Shown: positions 34,538 to 43,164 of the stretch, one piece after another
Layout: each line of letters starts with the position of its first letter
Position numbering within the stretch: the stretch's first letter is position 1
Source of the DNA: Burkholderia sp. TSV86
GTDB taxonomy: Bacteria; Pseudomonadota; Gammaproteobacteria; Burkholderiales; Burkholderiaceae
Assembly (NCBI RefSeq): GCF_001522865.1
Contig: NZ_LOWB01000040.1
Location: 21,116-85,115, forward strand
Direction of reading: 5' to 3'
DNA: 64,000 bases
Translations under genes and position numbers: made by a program
Notes under the pieces: generated by a model
The model's database searches: none
What the model was told of the DNA's origin: nothing
What the model saw: the letters and a program-made list of their open reading frames with translations, nothing else

Positions 34538-37000
34538 TTATTCACCGCAACCGAGCGGACCGACGCGGCTCATCTGAGCTGCGTTCACGTCTGCGTCGAA
34601 CGTCGCCCGGCATTGACCGCCGCCCGGCAGCGTCACGCGCAGATGATTGACGGCCGACAAGCCCTCGAAATAAGTTTCGCCGCCCCAGCCGACGAGCGAG
34701 GTCTGGCCGCTCTCCTCGTGCAGCACGCGCGCGCCGACCTTGAGCGGCTTGCCGCTGCCATCCACGAGCGCGATGCGCGCCGATACGATCTTCTCGACCG
34801 GGAAAGACACCAGCGCGCCGGCACGTTCGCGCACGGCAACACGACGCTCGACGATAGGCACCCGCATATTACTTGGCAATCCCAACGGATCGATTTCATA
34901 CTTGCCGGCATAGTACGAAGGCGCCCAAGGCACAAGCAGGTGACCGCTGCCGTCCGTCGCTCCGACGAGCTGATTCTCATAGCGCACCGGCACGCCCTTG
35001 CGGCCTTGCGTGCTAATCAGCACGAACGCGTCGTCGACCCGGTTCGCGGGCATGACTGCCCCATCCATCACAACCAGCGAGCCCTGCACCTCGCCCCAGC
35101 GCGTATACGATTGCCCGCCGCCGTATCCATACGCACCGCCCTGCACCTCGAAGTAACGGTTGCGCCAGGTCGCGTCCGCCTGCTGATAATGCGAGTTGCC
35201 GCCTCCATAGGCGAGATTCCAGCCAAAACCGCCGTCGCTTGGCACGCTGCGGCTGTATTGCACGCGCTCGCTCCAGTTGTTGCGCTCGTCGCGCGCTACC
35301 GAACCGGTCACGACACCCTTGTCGCCGAACGGCAAAATGAGCTGCACTTGCGCCGCGACGCTGCGCTCGCCGATCGTCTTGTTGAGCGATGCGTAAATCG
35401 TCGCGCGATTGAAAATCGGCCGTGTATACGACAGATTTGCGATCCGAGTGCGCGAGCCGTCCATACCGCGCACGTCGAAATATCCGGCGCCGAGCGTGCC
35501 GCCGATCGCACCGAGATTCAACGCGCCGGTTGCCTGCGTGCTGCTGCGCACGAGCCGATAACGAACATCGGAGGGCAAATCGTAAACTGACAGATCGCCG
35601 TAATTTCCGGTACGCTGGATTCGTTGCAACGACAGGCTCGCACGCTGCGACGAATAGCTGTAGCCGAATGCGTACTGCTGGCCAGACGCGCCCGCGAAAC
35701 TGCTTTGCGTTGCCGCGAAGTTGAACACGCCGAACATGCCAACGCCGAGATCGAAGCCCACGCCACCGAGCGCGAGGCGCTCGCCGCCTTCGGCGTGCCC
35801 TTCGATCGTCAGATAGTCGGTCAAGCCGTAGCGCGCGGTGCCGGATACGGCGAACTTTCCATAAGAGAAAGAACGAATACCATAGTCGCGCCGCATTGCG
35901 CCGATCGATAGCGAATAATCCGACAGTCCTTTTTGCAGCAGTGTATTCGCCACGTAGAACGGTATCGTCGTCGCAACCTGACGGCCGAGCGCATCGGTGG
36001 TCACGACAGTCGCCTCGCCCGCCCCGTTGATGAACGGCACGTTGTTCAGCGTAAATGGCCCTGGATTGATCTGTCCTGACGTCGTTTTGCTGCCGTTGAT
36101 GAAAAGATCGACGGCAGTGGGCACTGCGGCCTGCCCGGAGAACTGCGGCAGCGGGTAAGTAACGATGTCGGGCCGCACCCTAAAGTTGCGCTCGATCGAT
36201 ACGCCGCCCAATCGCACCGCATTGCTCCACGATAGGGCCCCCGTGACCAAGTCGCCTGCCGTATAGGTCAGCATCCGGTCCTGGTCCGAATAGCGCCAGG
36301 TGGTGTCGTAACGCAGATAGCGGTTGCTCGCGATGCCGCCGTTGCCGCCGTAATCGCGCCGATAAACGCCCGTGGTCGTCACCGTGCCCCACTTGTCGAA
36401 CATGCGTGCTTCGGTCCAGGCTGACGTATAGCTCGTGCCAAGGGTCGGCGAACTCGTGTAGATATCGTAATTGAATAGAAGGCCGAAATTTACCGCCGCG
36501 GGCGTACGATCATAGAGCCGCCGCGAACCGATCGTTTGCGACGGAAGCCAATCCGCCGGCACGGTAAGTTTTAACCGCTGTTCGGTACTTTCGTATTCGA
36601 CTTCCACACCGTCGAGTTTCGCGAGATTGACGAGCGTATCCGGATCGGCGTTCGTGCGTACCGAAGCCTGCGTTAGATCGCCCGCGCGCACGAAGTACGC
36701 GCCATCTCGATAGCGAACCGGAACAATCTGGCCCGTCGGCAGTTCATTGACGACGAGCTCCAGGTACAGCGTGCCCTGCTTCGCCGCTCCCGATGCAGGT
36801 GGCAATGCACGGCTAAAGTTATCCGCGAGCGTCATCGGCTCATCCGCGCGCGCGCCGGTTGCCGCCGCGAACGCCAAGCCGACCGCCCATGCCGCCGAGC
36901 GCAAACGCGGCGGCCTTTGTCTTCCGGTCATTCGTGTGTAAGTGCGCTTCAACGCATATCCCCGTATCGACGTCGTCGCTTGTGTCGTAATGCAAGTCAC
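34538..37000 (-). CDS. csuD: Outer-membrane usher of the Csu-type pilus
   Basis: An 820-residue FimD/PapC-family usher. After an N-terminal signal (the RSAAWAVGLAFAAATGARA part, cleaved near residue 53) comes the periplasmic N-domain (LYLELVVNELPTGQIVPVRYRDG-like start), then the 24-strand beta-barrel with the plug domain (GAGEATVVTTDALGRQ region near 330) and the C-terminal domains, ending in ...VGPLGCGE with the paired cysteines. It exports and assembles subunits delivered by the chaperone. The ATG overlaps the chaperone stop (ATGA); an internal ATG at residue 24 would give a more conventional signal peptide and is a real alternative. Confidence 0.93.
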   Translation of the reverse strand: MTCITTQATTSIRGYALKRTYTRMTGRQRPPRLRSAAWAVGLAFAAATGARADEPMTLADNFSRALPPASGAAKQGTLYLELVVNELPTGQIVPVRYRDGAYFVRAGDLTQASVRTNADPDTLVNLAKLDGVEVEYESTEQRLKLTVPADWLPSQTIGSRRLYDRTPAAVNFGLLFNYDIYTSSPTLGTSYTSAWTEARMFDKWGTVTTTGVYRRDYGGNGGIASNRYLRYDTTWRYSDQDRMLTYTAGDLVTGALSWSNAVRLGGVSIERNFRVRPDIVTYPLPQFSGQAAVPTAVDLFINGSKTTSGQINPGPFTLNNVPFINGAGEATVVTTDALGRQVATTIPFYVANTLLQKGLSDYSLSIGAMRRDYGIRSFSYGKFAVSGTARYGLTDYLTIEGHAEGGERLALGGVGFDLGVGMFGVFNFAATQSSFAGASGQQYAFGYSYSSQRASLSLQRIQRTGNYGDLSVYDLPSDVRYRLVRSSTQATGALNLGAIGGTLGAGYFDVRGMDGSRTRIANLSYTRPIFNRATIYASLNKTIGERSVAAQVQLILPFGDKGVVTGSVARDERNNWSERVQYSRSVPSDGGFGWNLAYGGGNSHYQQADATWRNRYFEVQGGAYGYGGGQSYTRWGEVQGSLVVMDGAVMPANRVDDAFVLISTQGRKGVPVRYENQLVGATDGSGHLLVPWAPSYYAGKYEIDPLGLPSNMRVPIVERRVAVRERAGALVSFPVEKIVSARIALVDGSGKPLKVGARVLHEESGQTSLVGWGGETYFEGLSAVNHLRVTLPGGGQCRATFDADVNAAQMSRVGPLGCGE

Positions 37001-37833
37001 CGGCCTGCCACCGCACTATCCGCATCGATCGTAAGATCGGCCACACCATTGACTGTGGCAACCAGTTTGGATTCCGAATTGAGTTTCATGCCTTCCGGAA
37101 TCACCCAGCGCATCTGAGCGCCAGGTAGTACGTACCCAAGCAGGCCACGCGCAAAATCAGAGCGCACACCGTTCGATTCGAACGTCACACGCGTGAGCCG
37201 CGCATGCACTGGGCCACGGTTAGACATGACGAGCCAGCGCTTGCCGCCATCCTGCGCAACATGCCAGCTCAAGCTCGGGTGGCCGGCCGTTGCCGGATCG
37301 CGGTGCTTCTCCGGGTTCTCCTTCGCCCACAGGCCATTGCCGTAAACGAAGAGCGGCACCGAGTAATGCATCTGGAATTTGACGCCGAGCGACGAGCCGC
37401 TCGATGCGGTTTGCGCATCCTCAGGTTGCGGAATCTCGTCGATCAGTACGCGATAAGCTTCTTCTGTGCCGGGCGCAACATCGGCAGTGCGCGTCAGACG
37501 AATCAACTGCCGTTTGCCCGGCGGCACGGTTGCCATCGGCGGACTACCCGCGATACGTGCCTGATTTTCGTCGTAGATGTCTTCGCCATTCTCCTCGCGC
37601 CAGCCGAGCACACGCACCTGCAGCGTCACCGGCTGCCGATCGCGGTTCTCGAGCCAGAGTGCCGCCGCGCTCTGATCGCTGTCGATCACAGGATCGATCG
37701 GCCAGATCATCACGGACGCGGCCGCGTGAGCGTGACTGGCGGTGAAAGCCGCCGCCATCGCCGCGCAAAGCGCCGCGCGACGTAAAAAACCGCCGAAGCG
37801 CGCCGGTCCGCCCGGCGATCTCGAAACATTCAT
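36997..37833 (-). CDS. csuC: Periplasmic pilus chaperone (Csu type)
   Basis: A 278-residue PapD-like chaperone. The signal peptide runs to AHA (about 36-38). The two immunoglobulin-like domains are recognisable from SVMIWPIDPVIDSDQSAAALWLENR-type N-terminal strands, the conserved PP-x-KRQLIRL motif (about 103-112) and the C-terminal strands around PEGMKLNSESKL. The family caps pilin subunits in the periplasm by donor-strand complementation. The start is the ATG after AGGA; a GTG one codon upstream is too close to the ribosome-binding site. It overlaps the usher gene. Confidence 0.93.
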   Translation of the reverse strand: MNVSRSPGGPARFGGFLRRAALCAAMAAAFTASHAHAAASVMIWPIDPVIDSDQSAAALWLENRDRQPVTLQVRVLGWREENGEDIYDENQARIAGSPPMATVPPGKRQLIRLTRTADVAPGTEEAYRVLIDEIPQPEDAQTASSGSSLGVKFQMHYSVPLFVYGNGLWAKENPEKHRDPATAGHPSLSWHVAQDGGKRWLVMSNRGPVHARLTRVTFESNGVRSDFARGLLGYVLPGAQMRWVIPEGMKLNSESKLVATVNGVADLTIDADSAVAGR

Positions 37834-37849
37834 CACGGATTCCTAAGTA

Positions 37850-38374
37850 TTAATAGCTGAGCGTGACCTGTGCGGTGTCCGTATAGGTGCCTGCCGGAAC
37901 ACCATTGCCCGGAAGCGTCAACGCACCATAAATCGGCAGCGTGATCGTTCCAGAGACGGGCACCGATACGGCCTGCCCAATCGCGATCGCCTGCGTGCGG
38001 CCCGGATCCGAATACAACCGGTACGCGATCCGCGCATTGCCGCTCGCAAGATTGCGTTGTGTATTGCCCGCGCTGGCATGCGCGCCGCCGTCGATCGTCA
38101 TTTTGAGCGTCGAACCAGGTGCGCATTCGATCTGCACCGCGCCGCTGCCGACCGACGCGGTCGCCTGACCGGTCGCGACAGCCGGATACGTGCCGAAGTC
38201 GAGCATGCCGAAATTCAGCCCGCTCGATGCGCCACCGCCCGCGACGCCACAACCCGCGACGATTTGCGCGCTGACCGTGAAGGTCTGGGTTCTGGGCAGC
38301 AGCGTATCGGCGTTGCCACAGACGGGCAGTGTTGCAATGCCTAACAAGAGAATCGCGCGTTGTAGAGTCGACAT
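37850..38374 (-). CDS. Spore-coat-U domain pilin (Csu minor subunit)
   Basis: A 174-residue exported SCPU pilin. The signal peptide ends near residue 22 (NADT). One SCPU domain follows, with the typical start TVSAQIVAGCGV, the FGTYPAV strand, a second cysteine in IECAPGS and the C-terminal GTYTDTAQVTLSY donor-like motif. It lies 16 bases before the chaperone gene. In archaic pili these single-domain proteins are rod or adaptor subunits; position suggests the CsuB slot. Confidence 0.87.
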   Translation of the reverse strand: MSTLQRAILLLGIATLPVCGNADTLLPRTQTFTVSAQIVAGCGVAGGGASSGLNFGMLDFGTYPAVATGQATASVGSGAVQIECAPGSTLKMTIDGGAHASAGNTQRNLASGNARIAYRLYSDPGRTQAIAIGQAVSVPVSGTITLPIYGALTLPGNGVPAGTYTDTAQVTLSY

Positions 38375-38463
38375 GACGATCGGAGCACCGAAATCGGGAA
38401 AACTGGGATTGCCTTACGGCTCATTCGCGAGCCGCAAGGCTTGGCTGGATGACGAGTCGCCGC

Positions 38464-39024
38464 TTACCAGCCGAGCGTGACGTTCAGCACATCGGTATAA
38501 GTGCCTGCTGCGAGCGCAGACGTACTCGTCTTGTTCGCGACGCCATACACCGGCAGTTGGAACGCCGCGCCCGGCGTCGGCACTGCAACCGCTTGCGCCG
38601 TGCCCGCGATGTACTGCTTCGAATGACCCGCGTCCGCATAAACCTCGTAAGGCACATAGCTCGTACCGTTCGCGAGTGCACGCGTACCCGAGCCGATGCC
38701 CGTGCCCTTCGATGCGTTTTGGCCACCGTCGACCGTGACTTGAATCGACGTGACGTCCGGCGAGCACGTCACCTGCGCCGTCGTCGAGCCACCGCCCGTA
38801 GCGGTCGCGTTGAGCGAGCCGGTAAAGCCGCTCGGCTGCGTGCCGAAATCAAGCGTGCCGAAATTCGTCCCGCTGACCGAGCCGCCGCCCGCATCAACCG
38901 CACACCCCGTCGTCAGCACGAGCTTTGCATTGACCGTACCGGTGAGCTGGCTGGTTTGGGCTTGCACACCCGCGCAGGCAGACAGACAGGCGACGGCCGC
39001 CCAAGCTTTCCAGTGAGCTTTCAT
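38464..39024 (-). CDS. Spore-coat-U domain pilin (Csu subunit)
   Basis: A 186-residue SCPU pilin with a signal peptide ending at VQA (about 20-22). The conserved features are KLVLTTGCAV, NFGTLDFGTQPS, a second cysteine in VTCSPD and GTYTDVLNVTLGW at the end. It has an inserted GlySer/Thr-rich stretch (NATATGGGSTTAQ), a composition seen in major CsuA/B rod pilins. 62 bases separate it from the previous pilin gene and 89 from the next one. It is a candidate major rod subunit, though sequence alone does not rank the three pilins. Confidence 0.87.
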   Translation of the reverse strand: MKAHWKAWAAVACLSACAGVQAQTSQLTGTVNAKLVLTTGCAVDAGGGSVSGTNFGTLDFGTQPSGFTGSLNATATGGGSTTAQVTCSPDVTSIQVTVDGGQNASKGTGIGSGTRALANGTSYVPYEVYADAGHSKQYIAGTAQAVAVPTPGAAFQLPVYGVANKTSTSALAAGTYTDVLNVTLGW

Positions 39025-39086
39025 GTGGTTTTTCCTTCTAGGTAGTAAAAATGAACAGTTACTGCTACTGCTTTACCTACTCCGAA

Positions 39087-39632
39087 TCACCAATCGAGCG
39101 TGATTCCGAGCAAATCCTCGTAATTGCCGGATGGCACCGCGCGGGTCATGCCATTGACGACGCCGAAGATCGGCAGCGTCACGTCGTCTTGCCGTCCGTC
39201 GACAAGAAACGATTGCGGGAGCATCGGTACATAGGGAACACTACGTGCCGGATCGCGGTACACGTTGTACGGAATCCGTCCAACGACGCGTCCGCCCGCG
39301 TCGCGCTGAACGAGATAGCGACTTGATTGATCGCCGTTGCGGCCGGCGTCGAGCGATACCAGGAAGCCCCGTACATCAGGACTGCAAACGATGCGCACTG
39401 CGCCATTCGATGTCGCATTGCCGTCGGCGGTCAGATAATCGTTCCAGACCGGGCCATGTGCGCCGAAATCGAGGCGACCGAAATCGGTGCGCCCAGCGAT
39501 GCCAGCGATCTCACAACCGCGGTTGACCTGCAAATTAACTTGCATCACACCGGTCAATTGACCGGCCGCAACAGCCGTGAACCACAGCATCGATGCGGCC
39601 CCCGCCGCCGACTGCCATACACGCTTGCCCAT
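39087..39632 (-). CDS. Spore-coat-U domain pilin, first gene of the pilus operon
   Basis: A 181-residue SCPU-type pilin. The signal peptide ends near AVAAG (about 20-24). It has NLQVNRGCEIAG, the second cysteine in IVCSPDV and the C-terminal GNYEDLLGITLDW motif. It is more diverged than the other two: longer insertions (NDYLTADGNATSNG, RDAGGRVVGRI) and GNYED instead of GTYTD. The ribosome-binding site AAGGAA sits very close to the ATG. It leads the operon pilin-pilin-pilin-chaperone-usher-adhesin, the same layout as csuA/B-A-B-C-D-E. Confidence 0.85.
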   Translation of the reverse strand: MGKRVWQSAAGAASMLWFTAVAAGQLTGVMQVNLQVNRGCEIAGIAGRTDFGRLDFGAHGPVWNDYLTADGNATSNGAVRIVCSPDVRGFLVSLDAGRNGDQSSRYLVQRDAGGRVVGRIPYNVYRDPARSVPYVPMLPQSFLVDGRQDDVTLPIFGVVNGMTRAVPSGNYEDLLGITLDW

Positions 39633-40659
39633 TTCCTTCTCCGCGTGATCGGCCCTCGATTTCCATTTTTATTTTTGATTCCCCGCCCCGCCTACCTTGC
39701 TCATACATGCACTGCGAACACTGCAATTCCGTGCCACACAGGCGCCTTTCGCAATTCACGCATCACGTCAAACGGATAAGCCGAGGCCAGACGACGCGAA
39801 ACGCGCCGCCAAGACACATAACATTGGAAATCGAATTAAACCGACCTGATTTTTAATTGAATAAATAAACTAAATTGAGTATTTGAAATCGATCACTTTC
39901 GAATCAAATCTCCGTTTCACCCCAAATAATGAGATAGATGATGAATGTTTCTTGCAATACTCACTATCGGAATAATCCGAGTTTTTGTTAAATTTACAAA
40001 ATTTAAAGATCGGATTCGAAATTTTAATTTCTATGTTAATTTACAATTTTTGAAATTTTATGGGGTTCGATTTAAATAATTCGCGGTCACGGTCAGTCAT
40101 TTTTATTAGCAATCCGCCAATTGGCTGACACACCACCTCGATGAAGTGCATCGGCTGCATAGGGCGCTGCAACAGGGCGATTGGAACGCACGGAGTGGCA
40201 ACCAAACAAAGCCGCCCTAAGATGCCCCGCCGTTTTACTTTCTATGCAATCGCGAGCCACTTTCATATGGCCTGCAAATTCCAGCCGATCCCGGGCTGCC
40301 TCAAGGCCGTATCTGTATATAAAACGACGGCGTCCACGGTCACGCCCGTGACGCTCGGCGATGCGCATTGATTCGCGGCCAGCGGGACAACGTCTCTATT
40401 TCCCGCTGCCCGTATCGCTGTTTATGCAACCGAAACGACCCGCATGAACAACGCAGCGCTCATTACAGCCCCATATCGGCGTGCGCGCACGGCCCCGCCT
40501 GCGTCAATTGATAGCAGTTCGTTACCGGCACACGGCTCATGCGTAACAATGCTGGATTTGACATTGCACGGTCAGCCTCGCGGCGAGAACGGCGCCAATT
40601 TCGATTCCCGTCTCCGCGAGCAAGCGATGCGTCGAATAAAATCCCGCGCCAATGCGAAT
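39633..40659. promoter_or_regulatory. AT-rich control region upstream of the pilus operon
   Basis: About 1 kb without a supported gene. The part from about 39810 to 40085 is very AT-rich (runs such as AATTTACAAAATTTAAA), in sharp contrast to the GC-rich surroundings. It lies directly upstream of the leftward pilus operon and downstream of argC. Such islands are typical binding areas for H-NS/BpH-type silencers, and the pilus promoter is expected here. A short frame around 40141-40371 is open on both strands, but neither version has convincing protein character. Confidence 0.55.
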
Positions 40660-41610
40660 CTATCGCTCACTACGCGCGGCGTCGCCAAGCATCAAATCGA
40701 GATTCTGCACAGCGGCGCCGGATGCGCCTTTCCCGAGATTGTCGAACACTGCGGCAATCACGCATTGCCCGGCCTCGTTGTTCGCGAATACATGAATATG
40801 CAGATCGTCGGTGCCGTTCAGCGATTCCGGCTCGAGCGAATCGAAACTCGCGTCGCAATGCAGCGGCGCGACCGAAACATGCGGCGCACGCTCGTAGTGC
40901 TTTGTCAGCTCCGCATGCACCCGTTCGCCGCTCATACCGGCCGCCATTGCGGAAAAATGCAGTCCGACCGACAGCAGGATGCCCTGCCGATAGCGGCCGA
41001 TCATTGGCAGGAAAATTGGCCGCGCCGATAATCCCGAATGCAATTGAATTTCGGGCACGTGCTTGTGCTTCAATGCAAATCCGTATCCTCTCACCGGCGT
41101 GTCGATATAACCGGGGTTCGCGGGATTCTCATATGCATCGATCATTTTCACGCCAGCGCCGGAATAACCGGAAACCGCATGGATCAACGCCGGAAAACCG
41201 GCACTTACCAGCCCGCGCTCGACAAGCGGGCGCAACACCGCGATCGCTCCTGTCGCGTAGCATCCCGGATTGGAAACGCGCCGGCTCATGGCGATCCTGC
41301 CCGCATGTCCGGCCGTCAGCTCGGCAAATCCGTACACCCAGTCCGGATGCGTCCGGTATGCGGTGCTCGCGTCGATCACGCGAACGGCAGGATTACGAAT
41401 CAACGAAACGGCTTCGCGCGCCGCATCGTCCGGCAAACACAGAATCGCGACGTCGCATGCATTCAGTGCATCTGCGCGCCGCTCGACGCGCTTGCGCTCG
41501 GCATCCGGCAGCGACAATAACGCAATATCGTCACGGTCAGCGAGGCGATCGCGAATCTGGATGCCCGTGGTACCCGCCTCGCCATCGATGAATACGACCG
41601 GCTTCATCAT
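40660..41610 (-). CDS. argC: N-acetyl-gamma-glutamyl-phosphate reductase, type 2
   Basis: A 316-residue ArgC of the type-2 class. The NADP-binding start [19 protein letters not shown] (residues 5-23) is diagnostic; the catalytic cysteine is in SNPGCYATG at about 113-121, and the family segments YSGAGVKMI and KHVPEIQ follow. The enzyme reduces N-acetylglutamyl phosphate (or a similar acyl phosphate) to the semialdehyde. GGAG precedes the first ATG. It is the last gene of the leftward arm of the second FAAL locus, 175 bases after the MFS gene. There is no kinase or acetyl-ornithine gene nearby, so it may be a spare arginine gene or a recruited biosynthetic enzyme. Confidence 0.9.
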   Translation of the reverse strand: MMKPVVFIDGEAGTTGIQIRDRLADRDDIALLSLPDAERKRVERRADALNACDVAILCLPDDAAREAVSLIRNPAVRVIDASTAYRTHPDWVYGFAELTAGHAGRIAMSRRVSNPGCYATGAIAVLRPLVERGLVSAGFPALIHAVSGYSGAGVKMIDAYENPANPGYIDTPVRGYGFALKHKHVPEIQLHSGLSARPIFLPMIGRYRQGILLSVGLHFSAMAAGMSGERVHAELTKHYERAPHVSVAPLHCDASFDSLEPESLNGTDDLHIHVFANNEAGQCVIAAVFDNLGKGASGAAVQNLDLMLGDAARSER

Positions 41611-41785
41611 TGATCACTCCGATTTGCTGATGTCGAATGCACGATGATCGACTCGCCGGCATGGGCCGTTCGAGCCATTCGGCGAATCTGTTCGAACCCC
41701 ACATTTGCGCTGCGGAAAATCCATGCAGGCAACCGGCCAGCCTAACGCTCCGGCACATTCGGCGCACGCCGAAAGCAGATTCACT

Positions 41786-43078
41786 CTAAACATCCACACG
41801 CCGCTTGTCCATCCAATACGGCGCGACGATTCCCGGTAGCGACGTCGCCACCAGCATCAGCACGATCCAGTCATATCCCGCCGCCGGGCTCTGGGCCGTG
41901 CGCGCTGCGTGTGCCGACGACCAGTCGAAAATCGCGCCGATGAGCGGCTGAATCGATGCCGCGACCACGCCGGCAAGCGTGCTGTTGATGGCTGTGCCAA
42001 TGCCAATGTGCTCGCTCGTGTAGATGCGCTTCAAGCTCATGAAAATCTGCGGCAGTGTCGCGCCGCCGACGAAGCCGAAACCGACAAGACCCACGACCAC
42101 GGCCGCCGTGCCGGCCGCTTGCCCGATCGACGGAGCCAGCGGTAACAGACACAGCGCCCGCACCAAGCTGCCGATCGACAAAGCGCGTCGCAGCCGGCGC
42201 GGATATCGGTCGACGAGAAAGCCGCCCGCCACGGAGCCCAATGCCGTCGCCACCAGCACGAGCGACATCGCCGATGCCGCATCGCGCTTGGCCATGCCGA
42301 ACCCGTCGGACAGGATCGGCATACCCCAGACGCCGGACAGGCTCATCGCCGCGACGAAATAGGCGACGAAACTCGTCGCGCTGCCCCAAGCATCGCGTGT
42401 GCGCAGAAACGCGCCCATCTTGGCGAGTGAGATCCGAATGCCATCGCGAATCTCCGTGCTCAGCACAACGGCGCGGGATGCGCCCACGCGCGCGCGGCCC
42501 GCGTCGGGCACGATGAGTGCGATCAACAGCGCGTCGACAATGATCAAGCCGGCAAGCGCCGTGTAGGTCGGCCGCCATCCCCAGTGTGCGACGGCGGCGG
42601 CGAGCGGCATGGTGGCAACGATGCCGCCGAGATAGCCCGATACCTGCGACACGCCCGATACGAAACCGAAACGCCGCTCGGGAAACTGCTGCGCGACAAA
42701 CTTGATCAGCGCGGCAAATACGATCGCGTCACTACAAGCGACGCACAGACGCGCGGCGAACGCGACACTCAGCGTCGGCGCTTGCGAGAACAGCAGCGTG
42801 CTTGCAGCCGATACGGCGAGGCTAATCAACATCACCCGCCGCACGCCGAGGGTATCGACAAGAATGCCTGTCGGCACCTGCATCGCCATGTATCCGTAGA
42901 AATAGCCCGACGCCAGCAGGCCGATGCCAGTGCCATCCGTCGCGAAATCGCGCCGCAACACGTCCACGAGCGTTTGCGGCGATACGCGCTGCCCAAAGGC
43001 GATCGCATACGCGATGGCGAACAGCGCCCATGCAGCGATCCGCCAGTGTGCGCGCTCGCGCGCCGCGATGCACGGCAT
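41786..43078 (-). CDS. MFS transporter of the second FAAL locus
   Basis: A 430-residue major facilitator with about 12 membrane helices. The segments DTLGVRRVMLISLAVSA (loop 2-3 motif of MFS) and VDRYPRRLRRALSIG are visible, and the family is the broad MFS_1 (organic anion/sugar-phosphate-like) group. The start is taken at MPCIAARERAHWRI; the ribosome-binding site is weak. The frame is open further upstream, over the FAAL gene end, but that part reads as shadow. It is 86 bases downstream of the FAAL. It probably exports the product or imports a precursor. Confidence 0.85.
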   Translation of the reverse strand: MPCIAARERAHWRIAAWALFAIAYAIAFGQRVSPQTLVDVLRRDFATDGTGIGLLASGYFYGYMAMQVPTGILVDTLGVRRVMLISLAVSAASTLLFSQAPTLSVAFAARLCVACSDAIVFAALIKFVAQQFPERRFGFVSGVSQVSGYLGGIVATMPLAAAVAHWGWRPTYTALAGLIIVDALLIALIVPDAGRARVGASRAVVLSTEIRDGIRISLAKMGAFLRTRDAWGSATSFVAYFVAAMSLSGVWGMPILSDGFGMAKRDAASAMSLVLVATALGSVAGGFLVDRYPRRLRRALSIGSLVRALCLLPLAPSIGQAAGTAAVVVGLVGFGFVGGATLPQIFMSLKRIYTSEHIGIGTAINSTLAGVVAASIQPLIGAIFDWSSAHAARTAQSPAAGYDWIVLMLVATSLPGIVAPYWMDKRRVDV

Positions 43079-43164
43079 CGTAGGCTCGGCCAAGGTTTTC
43101 TCCCGAATCCGGGCTGTCGAGCCGCAACGGCCATGGCAGGCGCGACCAGCCGGTCGCGTGCATT

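Noticed and set aside
40093..40371. Short overlapping frames on both strands in the AT-rich region before the pilus operon
   Set aside because: No ribosome-binding site and no protein-like composition; each is explained by the other strand.
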